NCBI GenBank assembly: GCA_023382975.1
Contig: JAHDXO010000017.1
Coordinates: forward strand, 108,853-172,852
Length of the DNA stretch: 64,000 nucleotides
Source of the DNA: Pirellulaceae bacterium
GTDB taxonomy: Bacteria > Planctomycetota > Planctomycetia > Pirellulales > Pirellulaceae
Reading direction: 5' to 3'
Shown: in pieces, positions 17,823-27,000 of the stretch
Layout of the letters: each line of letters begins with the position of its first letter
Position numbering within the stretch: position 1 is the first letter of the stretch
Program-made: the position numbers and the translations under genes
Notes under the pieces: generated by a model
Told to the model about the DNA's origin: nothing
What the model saw: only the letters and a program-made list of their open reading frames with translations
Database searches by the model: none

Positions 17823-19055
17823 ATGAAAGATAGCTACGACTGCGTTGTGATCGGAGGCGGCCCCGCGGGTTCCACGGCGGCGGCTCTGGTCGCCGAGGCC
17901 GGTTTCTCCACGCTGCTGATCGAGCGGGAGCGGATGCCCCGTTTCCACGTGGGCGAATCGCTGATGCCCGAGACGTACTGGACGCTCCAGCGACTGGGCG
18001 TCCTGGAGCAGATGAAGTCAAGTCAGTTCACGCGGAAGCTGAGCGTTCAGTTCGTCAACGCCTCGGGCAAAGAATCCCAACCGTTCTTTTTCCGCGACCA
18101 CGATCCGCGCGAATGCGCTGAAACTTGGCAGGTCGAGCGCGCCGACTTTGACAAGATGCTCTTCGACAATGCCGCCGAGAAAGGGGCCGAATGCCGCGAC
18201 CGGACCAGAGCGTTGGCCGTGCGATTCGACAACGGCCGGGCCACGGGCTTGACGTTGCAAACCGATGAAGGCCAGCAGCACGAAGTGGCATCTCGGGTGA
18301 TCGTCGACGCGACCGGGCAGCAGGCACTGATCTCCAACGCGCTGGGCATCCGCGAGGAAGATCCCAAGCTGCGAAAGGCAGCGATCTGGGGCTATTACCG
18401 CAACGCTCGGCGCGATCCGGGCGATAACGGCGGCGCCACCATCATCATGCACACGCGCGAAAAGCGTTCGTGGTTCTGGTTCATCCCGCTCTCCGACGAC
18501 ATCACCAGCATCGGCGTCGTGGGCGATCGGGACTATCTGCTGAAAGGTCGCGGCCGACCAGCGGATGTCTACGAGGACGAATTGGTGCTCTGTCCCGCGC
18601 TGGTCGAACGTTTGGCGAACGCCGAATTGGTCAGCGAGTTCCGTGTCACCAAGGAGTTTTCCTACTCGACCCGTCAGCAGGCGGGCGATGGCTGGGTGCT
18701 GGTCGGCGATGCGTTCGGGTTCATCGATCCGATCTATTCGTCCGGCGTCTATTTCGCGCTGCGGTCGGGCGAATTGGCGGCCGACGCTGTCGCCGAGGCG
18801 CTTCGCCGCAACGACACCTCCGCGGCTCAACTGGGCGGCTGGGTGCAACCGTTCCGCGACGGCACTCGCTGGATCCGGCAGTTGGTCGACGTCTACTACA
18901 CCGACGAATTCAGTCTCGGGGCCTTCCTGCGCGAGCATCCCGAGCACCGCGGCAACCTGACCGATCTGCTGATCGGCCGCGTCTTCCACGACGGCGCCGG
19001 CCGCATCTTCGACGACCTCATGCCCGCCCTGGACCGCGCCCGCCAGATGAACTGA
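17823..19055 (+). CDS. FAD-dependent oxidoreductase, flavin halogenase-like
   Basis: A 410-residue class A flavoprotein. It has the N-terminal Rossmann motif VIGGGPAGSTAA, then GESLMPE, and the FAD-contacting GDAFGFIDPIYSSGV near residue 300. A WFWFIPL segment near 218 resembles the WxWxIP signature of flavin-dependent halogenases, and the FxDPxxSxG pattern also occurs in that family. It may halogenate or hydroxylate an aromatic or reduce a prenyl chain; geranylgeranyl-reductase-like proteins share much of the fold. AGGAAA precedes the ATG by four bases. It is the third gene of the cassette, 156 bp after the chorismate-lyase-like gene. Confidence 0.8.
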   Translation: MKDSYDCVVIGGGPAGSTAAALVAEAGFSTLLIERERMPRFHVGESLMPETYWTLQRLGVLEQMKSSQFTRKLSVQFVNASGKESQPFFFRDHDPRECAETWQVERADFDKMLFDNAAEKGAECRDRTRALAVRFDNGRATGLTLQTDEGQQHEVASRVIVDATGQQALISNALGIREEDPKLRKAAIWGYYRNARRDPGDNGGATIIMHTREKRSWFWFIPLSDDITSIGVVGDRDYLLKGRGRPADVYEDELVLCPALVERLANAELVSEFRVTKEFSYSTRQQAGDGWVLVGDAFGFIDPIYSSGVYFALRSGELAADAVAEALRRNDTSAAQLGGWVQPFRDGTRWIRQLVDVYYTDEFSLGAFLREHPEHRGNLTDLLIGRVFHDGAGRIFDDLMPALDRARQMN

Positions 19056-19163
19056 AGATCAGCGATCACTCCTATCGCTGGTCAGGGTCTCGATCACAGG
19101 TTCGGCCAGCGAACGAGGCTGCATTACAATGGGTTGCCTGGCACAGATCGAGTCCAACATCGC

Positions 19164-20114
19164 TCAGCCCGTGTAGCGGAGGATCATTTCGGCGGTGAAC
19201 TGTTCGCCTGGTTTGAGGATTCGCAAGCCGGCGTCGACGCCGGCGGCTTGCAGTTCGGGGGCGTTGGGGACGCAGGTATACGGCTCGATGCAGACCGCCT
19301 GACGGTGCGGCGGCGTATAGACGACGCATTCTCGGAAAGCATCGTCGAACTGCACGACCAGCCGCCCGCCGCTCTGCGGGTCGATCACCCGTGCGGTACA
19401 CCAGTGCGATTCGAATTCCAGATCGGTGAGCACGCTGTCGAACGACATGTCACCGAACCGCAGGCCGGCGCGGAAGTGTTCAAGCTCCTCGATCGGAACC
19501 GAGCGACCGGTGGGCAGCATGTCGAGCAATTCCCATTGACGTCGCACGGGCAGGCGGACACGGCATTCGTCGGCGGACGAACCGCCCAACGGGACGTAGA
19601 AATACGGGTGAGTCCCGAAGCCGCAAGGCAGCGGATTGTCGTCCGGGTTCTCGACGAGATACGTACTCCGCAGCGTGTTGCCGGCCAGTTGGTACGTCGC
19701 CGTGATGCGGAAATCGGCGGGCCAGCAGGCCAGCAGCCGGGCATCGTCCACCGACGCCTGGAATTGTCCCACCACGCGGCTGGACGTCTGTTCGAGCACT
19801 CGCCAGGGTCGCGTCAGGACGAAGCCGTGGATGGCATTCCCGCGCCGGTCGTCGCCCTCCAACGGGTAAGTCCGCCCGTGCCAGGTCAAGGTTTGCCCGC
19901 GAAGCCGCCCCGGATAAGGAAACAACAACGGGATGCCGCTGCCCGAAGCTCGCTTGTCTCCGCGTTCGAAATCTGGCTCGGACCAAAGGATGTCGAGCGG
20001 CTGCCCGACGTGCTCGACACGGAACTGAAAACAATTGAAGCCGTACCCGGCCAGGATCTTGGCTTCGGCACCGCTGGATGAATCGGTCAAGGTGATGACT
20101 TCTGGATGGATCAT
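19164..20114 (-). CDS. Aldose 1-epimerase (galactose mutarotase) family protein
   Basis: A 316-residue beta-sandwich sugar mutarotase-type enzyme. Supporting segments are SGIPLLFPYPGRLRG near the N-terminus, GNAIHGFVLTRPW with the conserved His, and GFGTHPYFYVPLG with the second conserved His. A C-terminal IEPYTCVPNAPE segment carries the catalytic Glu. It would interconvert alpha and beta anomers of a hexose or a related sugar. The start at 20114 is preceded by GGAAAG and leads straight into the first strand; a 21-residue longer form would begin inside the palindromic repeats. No signal peptide, so it is cytoplasmic. It is convergent with the flavoprotein gene. Confidence 0.88.
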   Translation of the reverse strand: MIHPEVITLTDSSSGAEAKILAGYGFNCFQFRVEHVGQPLDILWSEPDFERGDKRASGSGIPLLFPYPGRLRGQTLTWHGRTYPLEGDDRRGNAIHGFVLTRPWRVLEQTSSRVVGQFQASVDDARLLACWPADFRITATYQLAGNTLRSTYLVENPDDNPLPCGFGTHPYFYVPLGGSSADECRVRLPVRRQWELLDMLPTGRSVPIEELEHFRAGLRFGDMSFDSVLTDLEFESHWCTARVIDPQSGGRLVVQFDDAFRECVVYTPPHRQAVCIEPYTCVPNAPELQAAGVDAGLRILKPGEQFTAEMILRYTG

Positions 20115-20135
20115 TCGGTCGGATTTTCTTTCCGT

Positions 20136-20232
20136 AGCACAGGCTGCCAGCCTGTGGCTGTCACTTCTTGGTCCCACAGGCTGGCAGCCTGTGACTACGA
20201 TGGTTCGGATGCACAGGTTGCAGCCTGGACCG
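20136..20232. repeat. Cluster of short palindromes (CACAGGCTG-n-CAGCCTGTG)
   Basis: Two copies of a perfect 9-bp-arm palindrome lie at 20138-20156 and 20175-20193. A shorter degenerate copy (ACAGGTTGCAGCCTGG) lies at about 20212-20227. They fill the gap between the ThuA-type gene and the epimerase gene, both on the minus strand, and could form hairpins in a shared transcript. No T-tract follows. They look like a dispersed palindromic repeat family. Confidence 0.7.
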
Positions 20233-20234
20233 CG

Positions 20235-21134
20235 TCAGGGGTTCAGGCTGGTGGCTTCGGCGGTTGGGAAATTGTCGGGCAGCGGGGTCTGGCATTTGCC
20301 GGTGGCCAGCCATTCGCAACTGCGGTACAGCGTTGTCTGGAAGCCGACGCAGTGCATACAGCCCAACTGACCGACGTGCCCCATCAAATTCGTCAAGACT
20401 TTGCCCTTACCGTAGGGCACCCACCACACGATCGGCTCGTGCTTGCCCGTGCCGCCGCGTCCGGGCGCGGGGTCCGAATACGCGGTCAACAGAATATTGA
20501 TGTTCTCGGCCGGGCCGCGCTGGCCGTGGTACAGTTCGTCGTGCTTGTGCATCCAATGGGTCGGCATCCCGTCGGTCACCGGATGGTCCACCGCGCGGAC
20601 GGTCATCTTCCAGTCGTACTGCGACCCGTGGCCCATGCGGCGTCCCTGGCCGGGTTCTTCTCGCACCACGTTGCCGTCGTCGTCCAGGTACAGGCTGTAG
20701 CCGAAGTTTGGGTTGCGCCAAAGCAGCCCGACCATCTGCTCGAATTCCTTCCAGCCGTTGAACGAGTTGTTCGCCGCGTGGACCACCAGCACGCTCCCCC
20801 CGCCCTCGACGTACTGGACAAAATCCGTCTTGACCCGCTCGGGCCACATCTGGCCGTTGTAGTCTAGCAGGATCACGTCGTAGTCGGAGAATTTAGGCTG
20901 CCAGGCGTCCCATTCCGATGGTTCGGCCCCCTTGCCTGGGGCGTTGCAGACAGTGGCCTGGAACTGTGGCTTTCGATCCAGCAGTTCCTTCATATACGGC
21001 GTCGATACCGCCCAGTTATGGTTGTTCTGGCCGCCGACGATCATGACCTTGATCGGGTCGGCCGCCGAGGCCGGGTCAGGATTCTGGGCGACCGCGACGA
21101 AACAGGCGAGCAGCAGCGTGGTCAGGATTCTCAT
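20235..21134 (-). CDS. Secreted ThuA-domain protein (trehalose-utilization-like)
   Basis: A 299-residue protein with a signal peptide (MRILTTLLLACFVAVAQ) and a ThuA domain, a glutamine-amidotransferase-like fold. Visible features are KVMIVGGQNNHNWAVSTPYM, DVILLDYNGQ, GGGSVLVVHAANNSF, DHPVTDGMP and the C-terminal GKGKVLTNLMGHVGQL. ThuA-like domains are abundant in planctomycetes and Bacteroidetes and often accompany secreted sugar-degrading proteins, but a reaction has not been established for most. The start at 21134 gives a clean signal peptide. It lies 45 bp downstream of the M16 peptidase gene, so read-through is possible. Confidence 0.85.
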   Translation of the reverse strand: MRILTTLLLACFVAVAQNPDPASAADPIKVMIVGGQNNHNWAVSTPYMKELLDRKPQFQATVCNAPGKGAEPSEWDAWQPKFSDYDVILLDYNGQMWPERVKTDFVQYVEGGGSVLVVHAANNSFNGWKEFEQMVGLLWRNPNFGYSLYLDDDGNVVREEPGQGRRMGHGSQYDWKMTVRAVDHPVTDGMPTHWMHKHDELYHGQRGPAENINILLTAYSDPAPGRGGTGKHEPIVWWVPYGKGKVLTNLMGHVGQLGCMHCVGFQTTLYRSCEWLATGKCQTPLPDNFPTAEATSLNP

Positions 21135-21179
21135 CGAAACAACTCCTTGTTGCAGCAGCAATCAGTGGAATATCGGCTT

Positions 21180-23918
21180 TCAATCCGCTTTGTCTTTCTC
21201 GAAATCTCCGGCCAGGACGATGACCAAGCGTTCGGGGGCCAGATGCTTGAGCAGGGCCCGGACGATCTGGTCGGCCGACAGTTCGGCGATCCGAGACTCG
21301 AGTTCGGCATAATACGCCATCGTGCGGCCAGCTTCGAGCGACTCGGCCAACTGGCTGACCAATTGGCTGTCGTTGGTCCGCGACACGGTCTGGCGCTGCA
21401 GGTAACCGCTCTTGGCTTGAGTCAATTCGTCGGCCGTCACGCCATCGGCCAGCAACCGTTCGATCTCTTCGCGAACCGCCGTCTGCACCTTGGGCAGGTT
21501 CTGCGGATTGGCGATCGCGGCGATGGTCCAGCGCGCGGCGGGATCCAGCGCATCGGCAGAGAACCCGGAAAAGATCCCGTAGGACAGACCTTCCTTCTGT
21601 CGGACGCGGTCTCCCAGCCGCGACGACAGCGCCCCGCCCCCCAGGACAAAGTTGCCCAGGACCAGCGCCGGCACGTCGTCGTCGGTGTCCTTCATGGCCA
21701 GCATCATCCCGCCGTAGTACACGGCATTGGCCTTGTCGGGCGTGTTGATCGACACGACCTGGCCGGGCACCTCCAAAAACGCCTGACGCGGGATGCGAGC
21801 GAACGACTGCTCGGCTTCCCAGTCGGCGAAGATCGACTCCAAAATCGGCCGGATCTCCTGCGGGTCGAAGTCGCCGACCAGCGCCAACTGGCCCGACCGG
21901 CCGTTCAGGAAGCTGTTATGCAGCGCGCGCCCCTGTTCGGGCGTCAGCGCCCGCAACCGCTCGATTTCTTCCTCGACGGTCGGTGCGTAGCGAACATCGT
22001 CGTTCGGATAGGGCTGCGTCAAGCTGCGCAGCCGCCGCCCGGCCAGGAACTGAGGATCGGTTCGCGCGGACTCCAGTTGCGCCAGTTGTTCCCGCCGCAG
22101 CACTTCCAGTTCGGCGTCCGGCAAGCTGGGTTCGCGCAGAATTTGCCGCAGCAGGCCGAGCACCGCGGTCAACTGAGGCCCCTTGGTTTCCAGGGAAAAC
22201 GTCGCACGTCCGATGCCGCCGCTGGCGTTCAGTCGCGAGCGGTTCTTGTCCAGTTCGTCCTGCAATTGCTGGTACGTCAGCCGGGCCGTCCCGCGGGTCA
22301 TCCATTGGGGCAGCAGATCGCAGGCGACCTCGAATCCGCGCAGGTTTTCCACGTTGCCGTAACGCAGGTCCAATTGCAGATGCACGCTCTCGCCGCGAGT
22401 CTTCTTCGGCAGCAAGGCGACTTGCATCCCGCCGGGCAGCGTGAACCGCGTGGTCCGCGCGTCGATGTTCGCGGGCGACGGATCGAATTGCTCGCCCTCG
22501 ACGACGGCTTCGCGCCCTTCGTAATCCCGGACCATGGCGGCGACATCCGGCCGCGGCGGCACGGAAACACGATCGGCCCGCTCGGTGGGAATGAACATGC
22601 CGACCGTGCGGTTGTTCGGCCGCAGGTACTTGGCCGCGACCGCTTGGACCTGCTCGGGCGTCACCTGCTCGATGCGGTCGCGGTACAGGAAGAACAGCCG
22701 CCAATCGCCTTGGGAAGCCCAGTTACTCAGATCGACGGCAACTTGGGAGCTGTCGCTCAATTGCAGTTCGCGCTGCTTCAGGATCTGCTGGCGGACGCGG
22801 TCGACTTCCTCCTGCGTGACGCCATCTTCGCCGATGCGTTCGATCGTTTCCAGCAACGTGTCGCGCACCGCTTCCAGCGAATCTTCCTTGCGGACTTCGG
22901 CCATCTGGTACATCAGGCCGGGATCGTGCTGGGCACGGACCCAGCCGAAGATGCTTGTGGCCTTTTGCGTTTCGACCAGCGCCTTGTACAAGCGTCCGGC
23001 CGGTTCGGTGGCCAGGATATAGCTGAGCACCTGGACGGCCGCGAATTCGGGGTCCGGGCCGCTTGGCACGTGGTACGCCACGCCCACCAAGCCGGTATCG
23101 CCGACGCGGCGCAGGGTCACCGTGCGCTGTCCGTCTTGCGGCGGTTCCTCGGTATAGGTGCGGTCGAGTTGCCGCTGAGGCCGCGGAATGGCCCCGAAGT
23201 ACTTCCGCACGTACTCCAACGCTTTTTCGGCGTCAAAGCTGCCGGCGATCACCAACATCGCGTTGTCGGGTTGATAGTAGCGGCGGTAGAAGTCCCGCAG
23301 CTTGGGCAAGGGCACCCGTTCGATGTCGCTACGGTTGCCGATGGTCGTCTGGCCGTAGTTGTGCCATTCGTAAGCGACCGCGGCCATCTTCTGCAACAGC
23401 ACCATGGTGGGCGAGTTCTCGCCTCGCTCGAACTCGTTCCGCACCACGGTCATTTCCGATTCGAGATCCTCGCCGCGGATCAGGCTGTTGACCATGCGGT
23501 CGGCTTCCAGGCGGATGGCGAATTCGAGATTCTCGTCGCTGGCCGGCAGTGTCTCGAAGTAGTTGGTGCGGTCGGCCGAAGTCGTCCCGTTGAACCGTGC
23601 GCCGCGTTCCTGCAGGACTTTGGGGATCTCCGGATGGTCGGGCGTACCCTTGAAAACCATGTGTTCCAGCAGGTGGGCCATGCCGGCCTCGCCGTAGCCT
23701 TCGTGCCGCGAACCGACAAAGATCGTCAGATTCACCGTCACGGTGGGCTTCGACGAATCGGGGTACAACAGCACTTGCAGGCCGTTGTCCAGCCGGTACT
23801 CGGTGATCCCTTCGATCGCGGCCAGTTTGTCCAACTCGTCGGCCTCCGCGTCGCCGGTCCCGGTTGTCAGCAATCCAAGAAGCATTACAGAAACCCCAAG
23901 AGATCTCGACCTTCGCAT
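21180..23918 (-). CDS. Secreted M16-family (insulinase-type) zinc peptidase, two-domain
   Basis: A 912-residue protein with a signal peptide and two M16 modules. The first module holds the inverted zinc motif HLLEH (His82, Glu85, His86) and the downstream Glu in RNEFERGEN. The second module (from about residue 480, starting RFTLPGGMQVALLP) has ACDLLPQWM at the equivalent place and so lacks the motif, as usual for the inactive half of the clamshell. It would degrade peptides in the periplasm; in this family the chamber limits substrate size. The chosen start removes nine extra residues and puts the signal peptide first. The gene is followed closely by the ThuA-type gene. Confidence 0.93.
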   Translation of the reverse strand: MRRSRSLGVSVMLLGLLTTGTGDAEADELDKLAAIEGITEYRLDNGLQVLLYPDSSKPTVTVNLTIFVGSRHEGYGEAGMAHLLEHMVFKGTPDHPEIPKVLQERGARFNGTTSADRTNYFETLPASDENLEFAIRLEADRMVNSLIRGEDLESEMTVVRNEFERGENSPTMVLLQKMAAVAYEWHNYGQTTIGNRSDIERVPLPKLRDFYRRYYQPDNAMLVIAGSFDAEKALEYVRKYFGAIPRPQRQLDRTYTEEPPQDGQRTVTLRRVGDTGLVGVAYHVPSGPDPEFAAVQVLSYILATEPAGRLYKALVETQKATSIFGWVRAQHDPGLMYQMAEVRKEDSLEAVRDTLLETIERIGEDGVTQEEVDRVRQQILKQRELQLSDSSQVAVDLSNWASQGDWRLFFLYRDRIEQVTPEQVQAVAAKYLRPNNRTVGMFIPTERADRVSVPPRPDVAAMVRDYEGREAVVEGEQFDPSPANIDARTTRFTLPGGMQVALLPKKTRGESVHLQLDLRYGNVENLRGFEVACDLLPQWMTRGTARLTYQQLQDELDKNRSRLNASGGIGRATFSLETKGPQLTAVLGLLRQILREPSLPDAELEVLRREQLAQLESARTDPQFLAGRRLRSLTQPYPNDDVRYAPTVEEEIERLRALTPEQGRALHNSFLNGRSGQLALVGDFDPQEIRPILESIFADWEAEQSFARIPRQAFLEVPGQVVSINTPDKANAVYYGGMMLAMKDTDDDVPALVLGNFVLGGGALSSRLGDRVRQKEGLSYGIFSGFSADALDPAARWTIAAIANPQNLPKVQTAVREEIERLLADGVTADELTQAKSGYLQRQTVSRTNDSQLVSQLAESLEAGRTMAYYAELESRIAELSADQIVRALLKHLAPERLVIVLAGDFEKDKAD

Positions 23919-24090
23919 CGCAAAACCCTTTTCGCGTTCGGGCATAGACGAATTCGCGTGAATTCGGATCTGTGAAACCCGCGGTCAACGAATCGCCGCG
24001 TCGGCAGCCCATCCGATCTTGCCCGCAGGCGATCCAACCAAGCGGTACATGATCGATTCTTCCGCCCCGGCTGTCAATCGCGTGCAGCGG

Positions 24091-27000
24091 CTACTTGGGT
24101 ACTACCACTCGCAACGGCGTTACTTGAACGGCGCCGTCGACGATTTTCTCTTTCGAGGTGATGTCGACGGTGGCCAAGGCGGGCTTGGCGAAGCGGAACT
24201 CGTGCTTGACCACGTTGACCAGGCCAGCGAACTCGTGGTAGATCAGTTCGTCTGGCGGCGGGTAGATGCGGACACGTGCCGGGCTGACCGGACGGTCCAG
24301 CGGATGGCGTTCGGTGACAATCACCGCGGTCGCTCCGCCGCCCAGCGACTGGCTGCCGATTTCGAAAGCCACGTCGGGCAGCGAGGCGACTTCGAACGAC
24401 GGCGTCCGCTCGGGATCGACGGCCGGGCCCGTCCAGTCGGGTTGGGCGGCTTCGGCATCCATCTTGAACCACAAGCGGATCTCGGCCTCGTCGACGGCCG
24501 CCGGCCAGTCCTTGGCGAGAAAGCGGAAAACGGGCACCGGCCGGTCGGGGACGAAATCGGGATCGGCGAAGTGATACACCCGCTGCGAATCGGCATTCAG
24601 GGGCCGAATCTCCGCCCAGACGTGTTTCGGCCGGTACGTGAATTTCAGCTCATCCCGTTGCTGAACCGACACGTAGAACTCGACATCCTTGGCGTTCCGC
24701 CGTGGCAGCAGCGATTGGACGCGGAACGTTTCGCCGCCGTCGGGCGTCGGGCAAATCTGCGGTTCGCCCCGCAGATCGTCCTTGGGATCGAACTTCTTCG
24801 GCTCGTAGGGCGGATGGATCAAGCGGCCTCGGCGACCGTCGTAGCGCAACAGCAGCGCTTCGCCGCCTTCGATCTGAACCGCTTCGCGCACGGCACGGTC
24901 CAGGCCGGGCAGGTGGACCTCGTAGCGAGTCGGTTGCGGCTGCAACTGAGGCAACGGCCACGTTTCGCCCAACTCCCGCCGCGCCCGCCCGTCCGTGTCC
25001 GCGTTCGGTCCGGAAACACTGAACTCGATCAACTGCAGCGACTGACGCAGGACTTGGATCAAATTCTCCGTGTTCCTGGCGTCGTGGTATCGGCCCCCGG
25101 TCTGTTCGGCCAACTGGATCAACTCGACCAGTTGATCGCGAGTCTCGTTCATGTCCAGTCCGATGATGTCGATCGGAATCTCCCGCGATTTCCCGGCCGC
25201 CTTGCGCACGGACAGCACGTCTTGCATCGAAGTCGGCCGCTCCGGGCGATTCTCGATGCGCAGGCAATTGGTCTGAAAGTTCAAGCCGTCGGTGATCACG
25301 ATCAGCCGCTTCGGTTCGCCCTCGGGCACGTGCGCAAAATCGCCCTCGGCGAAAGCCAACCTGAGGGACAGGTACAGCGGCGTCTGGCCGAACGGCTGCA
25401 AGTCGCCGATCTTGGCCAGCAGCGCCGCATGGTGCGCACGGTCCAGCGTCTGGATGGGCAGCATCAGTTCCACATCCAGGTCCGGGTGGACACTGCCCTC
25501 GTACTCGGGGCTGACAAACGCTTTCTTGGCACAGTCGTTGGGGTCGGTGAACTTGGCACGTCGCCCGTAGGCCCGCAGACCGACCTCGTAGCGGCCGGCG
25601 GCCAGCAGGCTGCCCAGCACGGTTTGCAGCGAGTTCTTCGCGGTCCTCATCCGTCCGCGTTCCATCATGCTGCCCGAGCAATCGAAGATGAACATGATGT
25701 GACCGGTCTTCTGGCCTTCGCCCTCGACCGTGACCGACGCATGGTCGGGGTTTCGCGGCGGCACTGCGACTCGCGTCACCCAGGGCGGCCAGAGAATCCG
25801 GAACCGCTGGCGGACCAGGTGGCCTCGGTACAAGCAGGCAGCGTCCAACTCCGCGCCCGAGGCCGCCGACTTCAAATCGTCCAGAGGAATCAGGTACTTC
25901 GCGTCGGCCGACGAGCCGTGGCTCACCGCGCGCAGCGGACTGCGGCGCATCACGAACTGGCCCCCGGCGTCGCGCACCGGCAGCAGCGACATCGGTTCCG
26001 ACGCCTGGAACGGCCTCGCGACAAAGGCCGCAGCAATGCCCTCCGGAACGTCGGCGTGCCAGCGCACCTGGATTCCGTGCGGGACGGTCAGATCGGTCTT
26101 CAGCGAGAGCGCATCTTGCACCACCACGCTGGTGGCCAAAGCCGCTTGCCGCCGCGACTTCAACAGCGTCTCGAGGTCGCGATCCGCGTACAACAACCGT
26201 CGCGGCGTCTTGTCCAGCAATCGGGCCGAGGCCAAGTAGGTCTCCGCGGCCCGGGCGAAATACGGGGTGCTGGTCGGTTCATCGGCCGAACCCCAGAAAT
26301 CCTCCAACGCTCGCCACGCCTGCCAGCGCATCGCGAAGTGCAGATCGATCTGCCTCAGTCGATGCGCCGGATCCATCCCGGCCTGGACCCACGTCCGCGT
26401 CCCCATCAGCGGCGCCGCGGCGCGGGCCAGTCGATCCGCCTGGCTCAAGCCGGCCCGGATGTTCGCCGACGTCTCGTCGGCTTGTTCGAGCCGTCGCTTG
26501 GTGACCGCGTCCAACTCGTTCAGCTTTTCCAGCAGGTCGGCGTACAGCTCGCGCACTCGGCCGCCCTGGCGAGCCAGCCAGACTTCTTCCGACCCGGCCG
26601 ACTGACGCCCACGCTGGATTTCGGTGCGTTGCTCCGGCAGCAGATTCATCTCCTGCCGGTCCAGCAACATCAGCACCGGGTGAAATTCCCAGGCGGCCAG
26701 ACGCTGGCGGTACTCGACGTTCCGCTGCGCGTTCTCGGCGATCAGGTCGGCGGCCAGCGCGGCCCGCCGCTCGTCCTTGGCGGACTGCTCGATGTCCTGC
26801 AGATTCACCTGGGAAAAAAGGATCTGAAGATACTTGTCGCTCAAGCTGACTCGCCGACCGGCGTCCAACAAGGGAACCCGCAACACCTGGCCGATCCGCA
26901 GCAGCGTGGGCCGATCCTGCCCCGCCTGGCGTTCGAGATAGTCGCAGTATTGCAGGTAGCCGTCCTCCAGGTCGCGGTGCGACGAGGCCACTTCCTCTGC

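Noticed and set aside
19060..19080. 7-bp hairpin between the flavoprotein and epimerase genes
   Set aside because: The stem is short and no T-tract follows, so it cannot be called a terminator with confidence.
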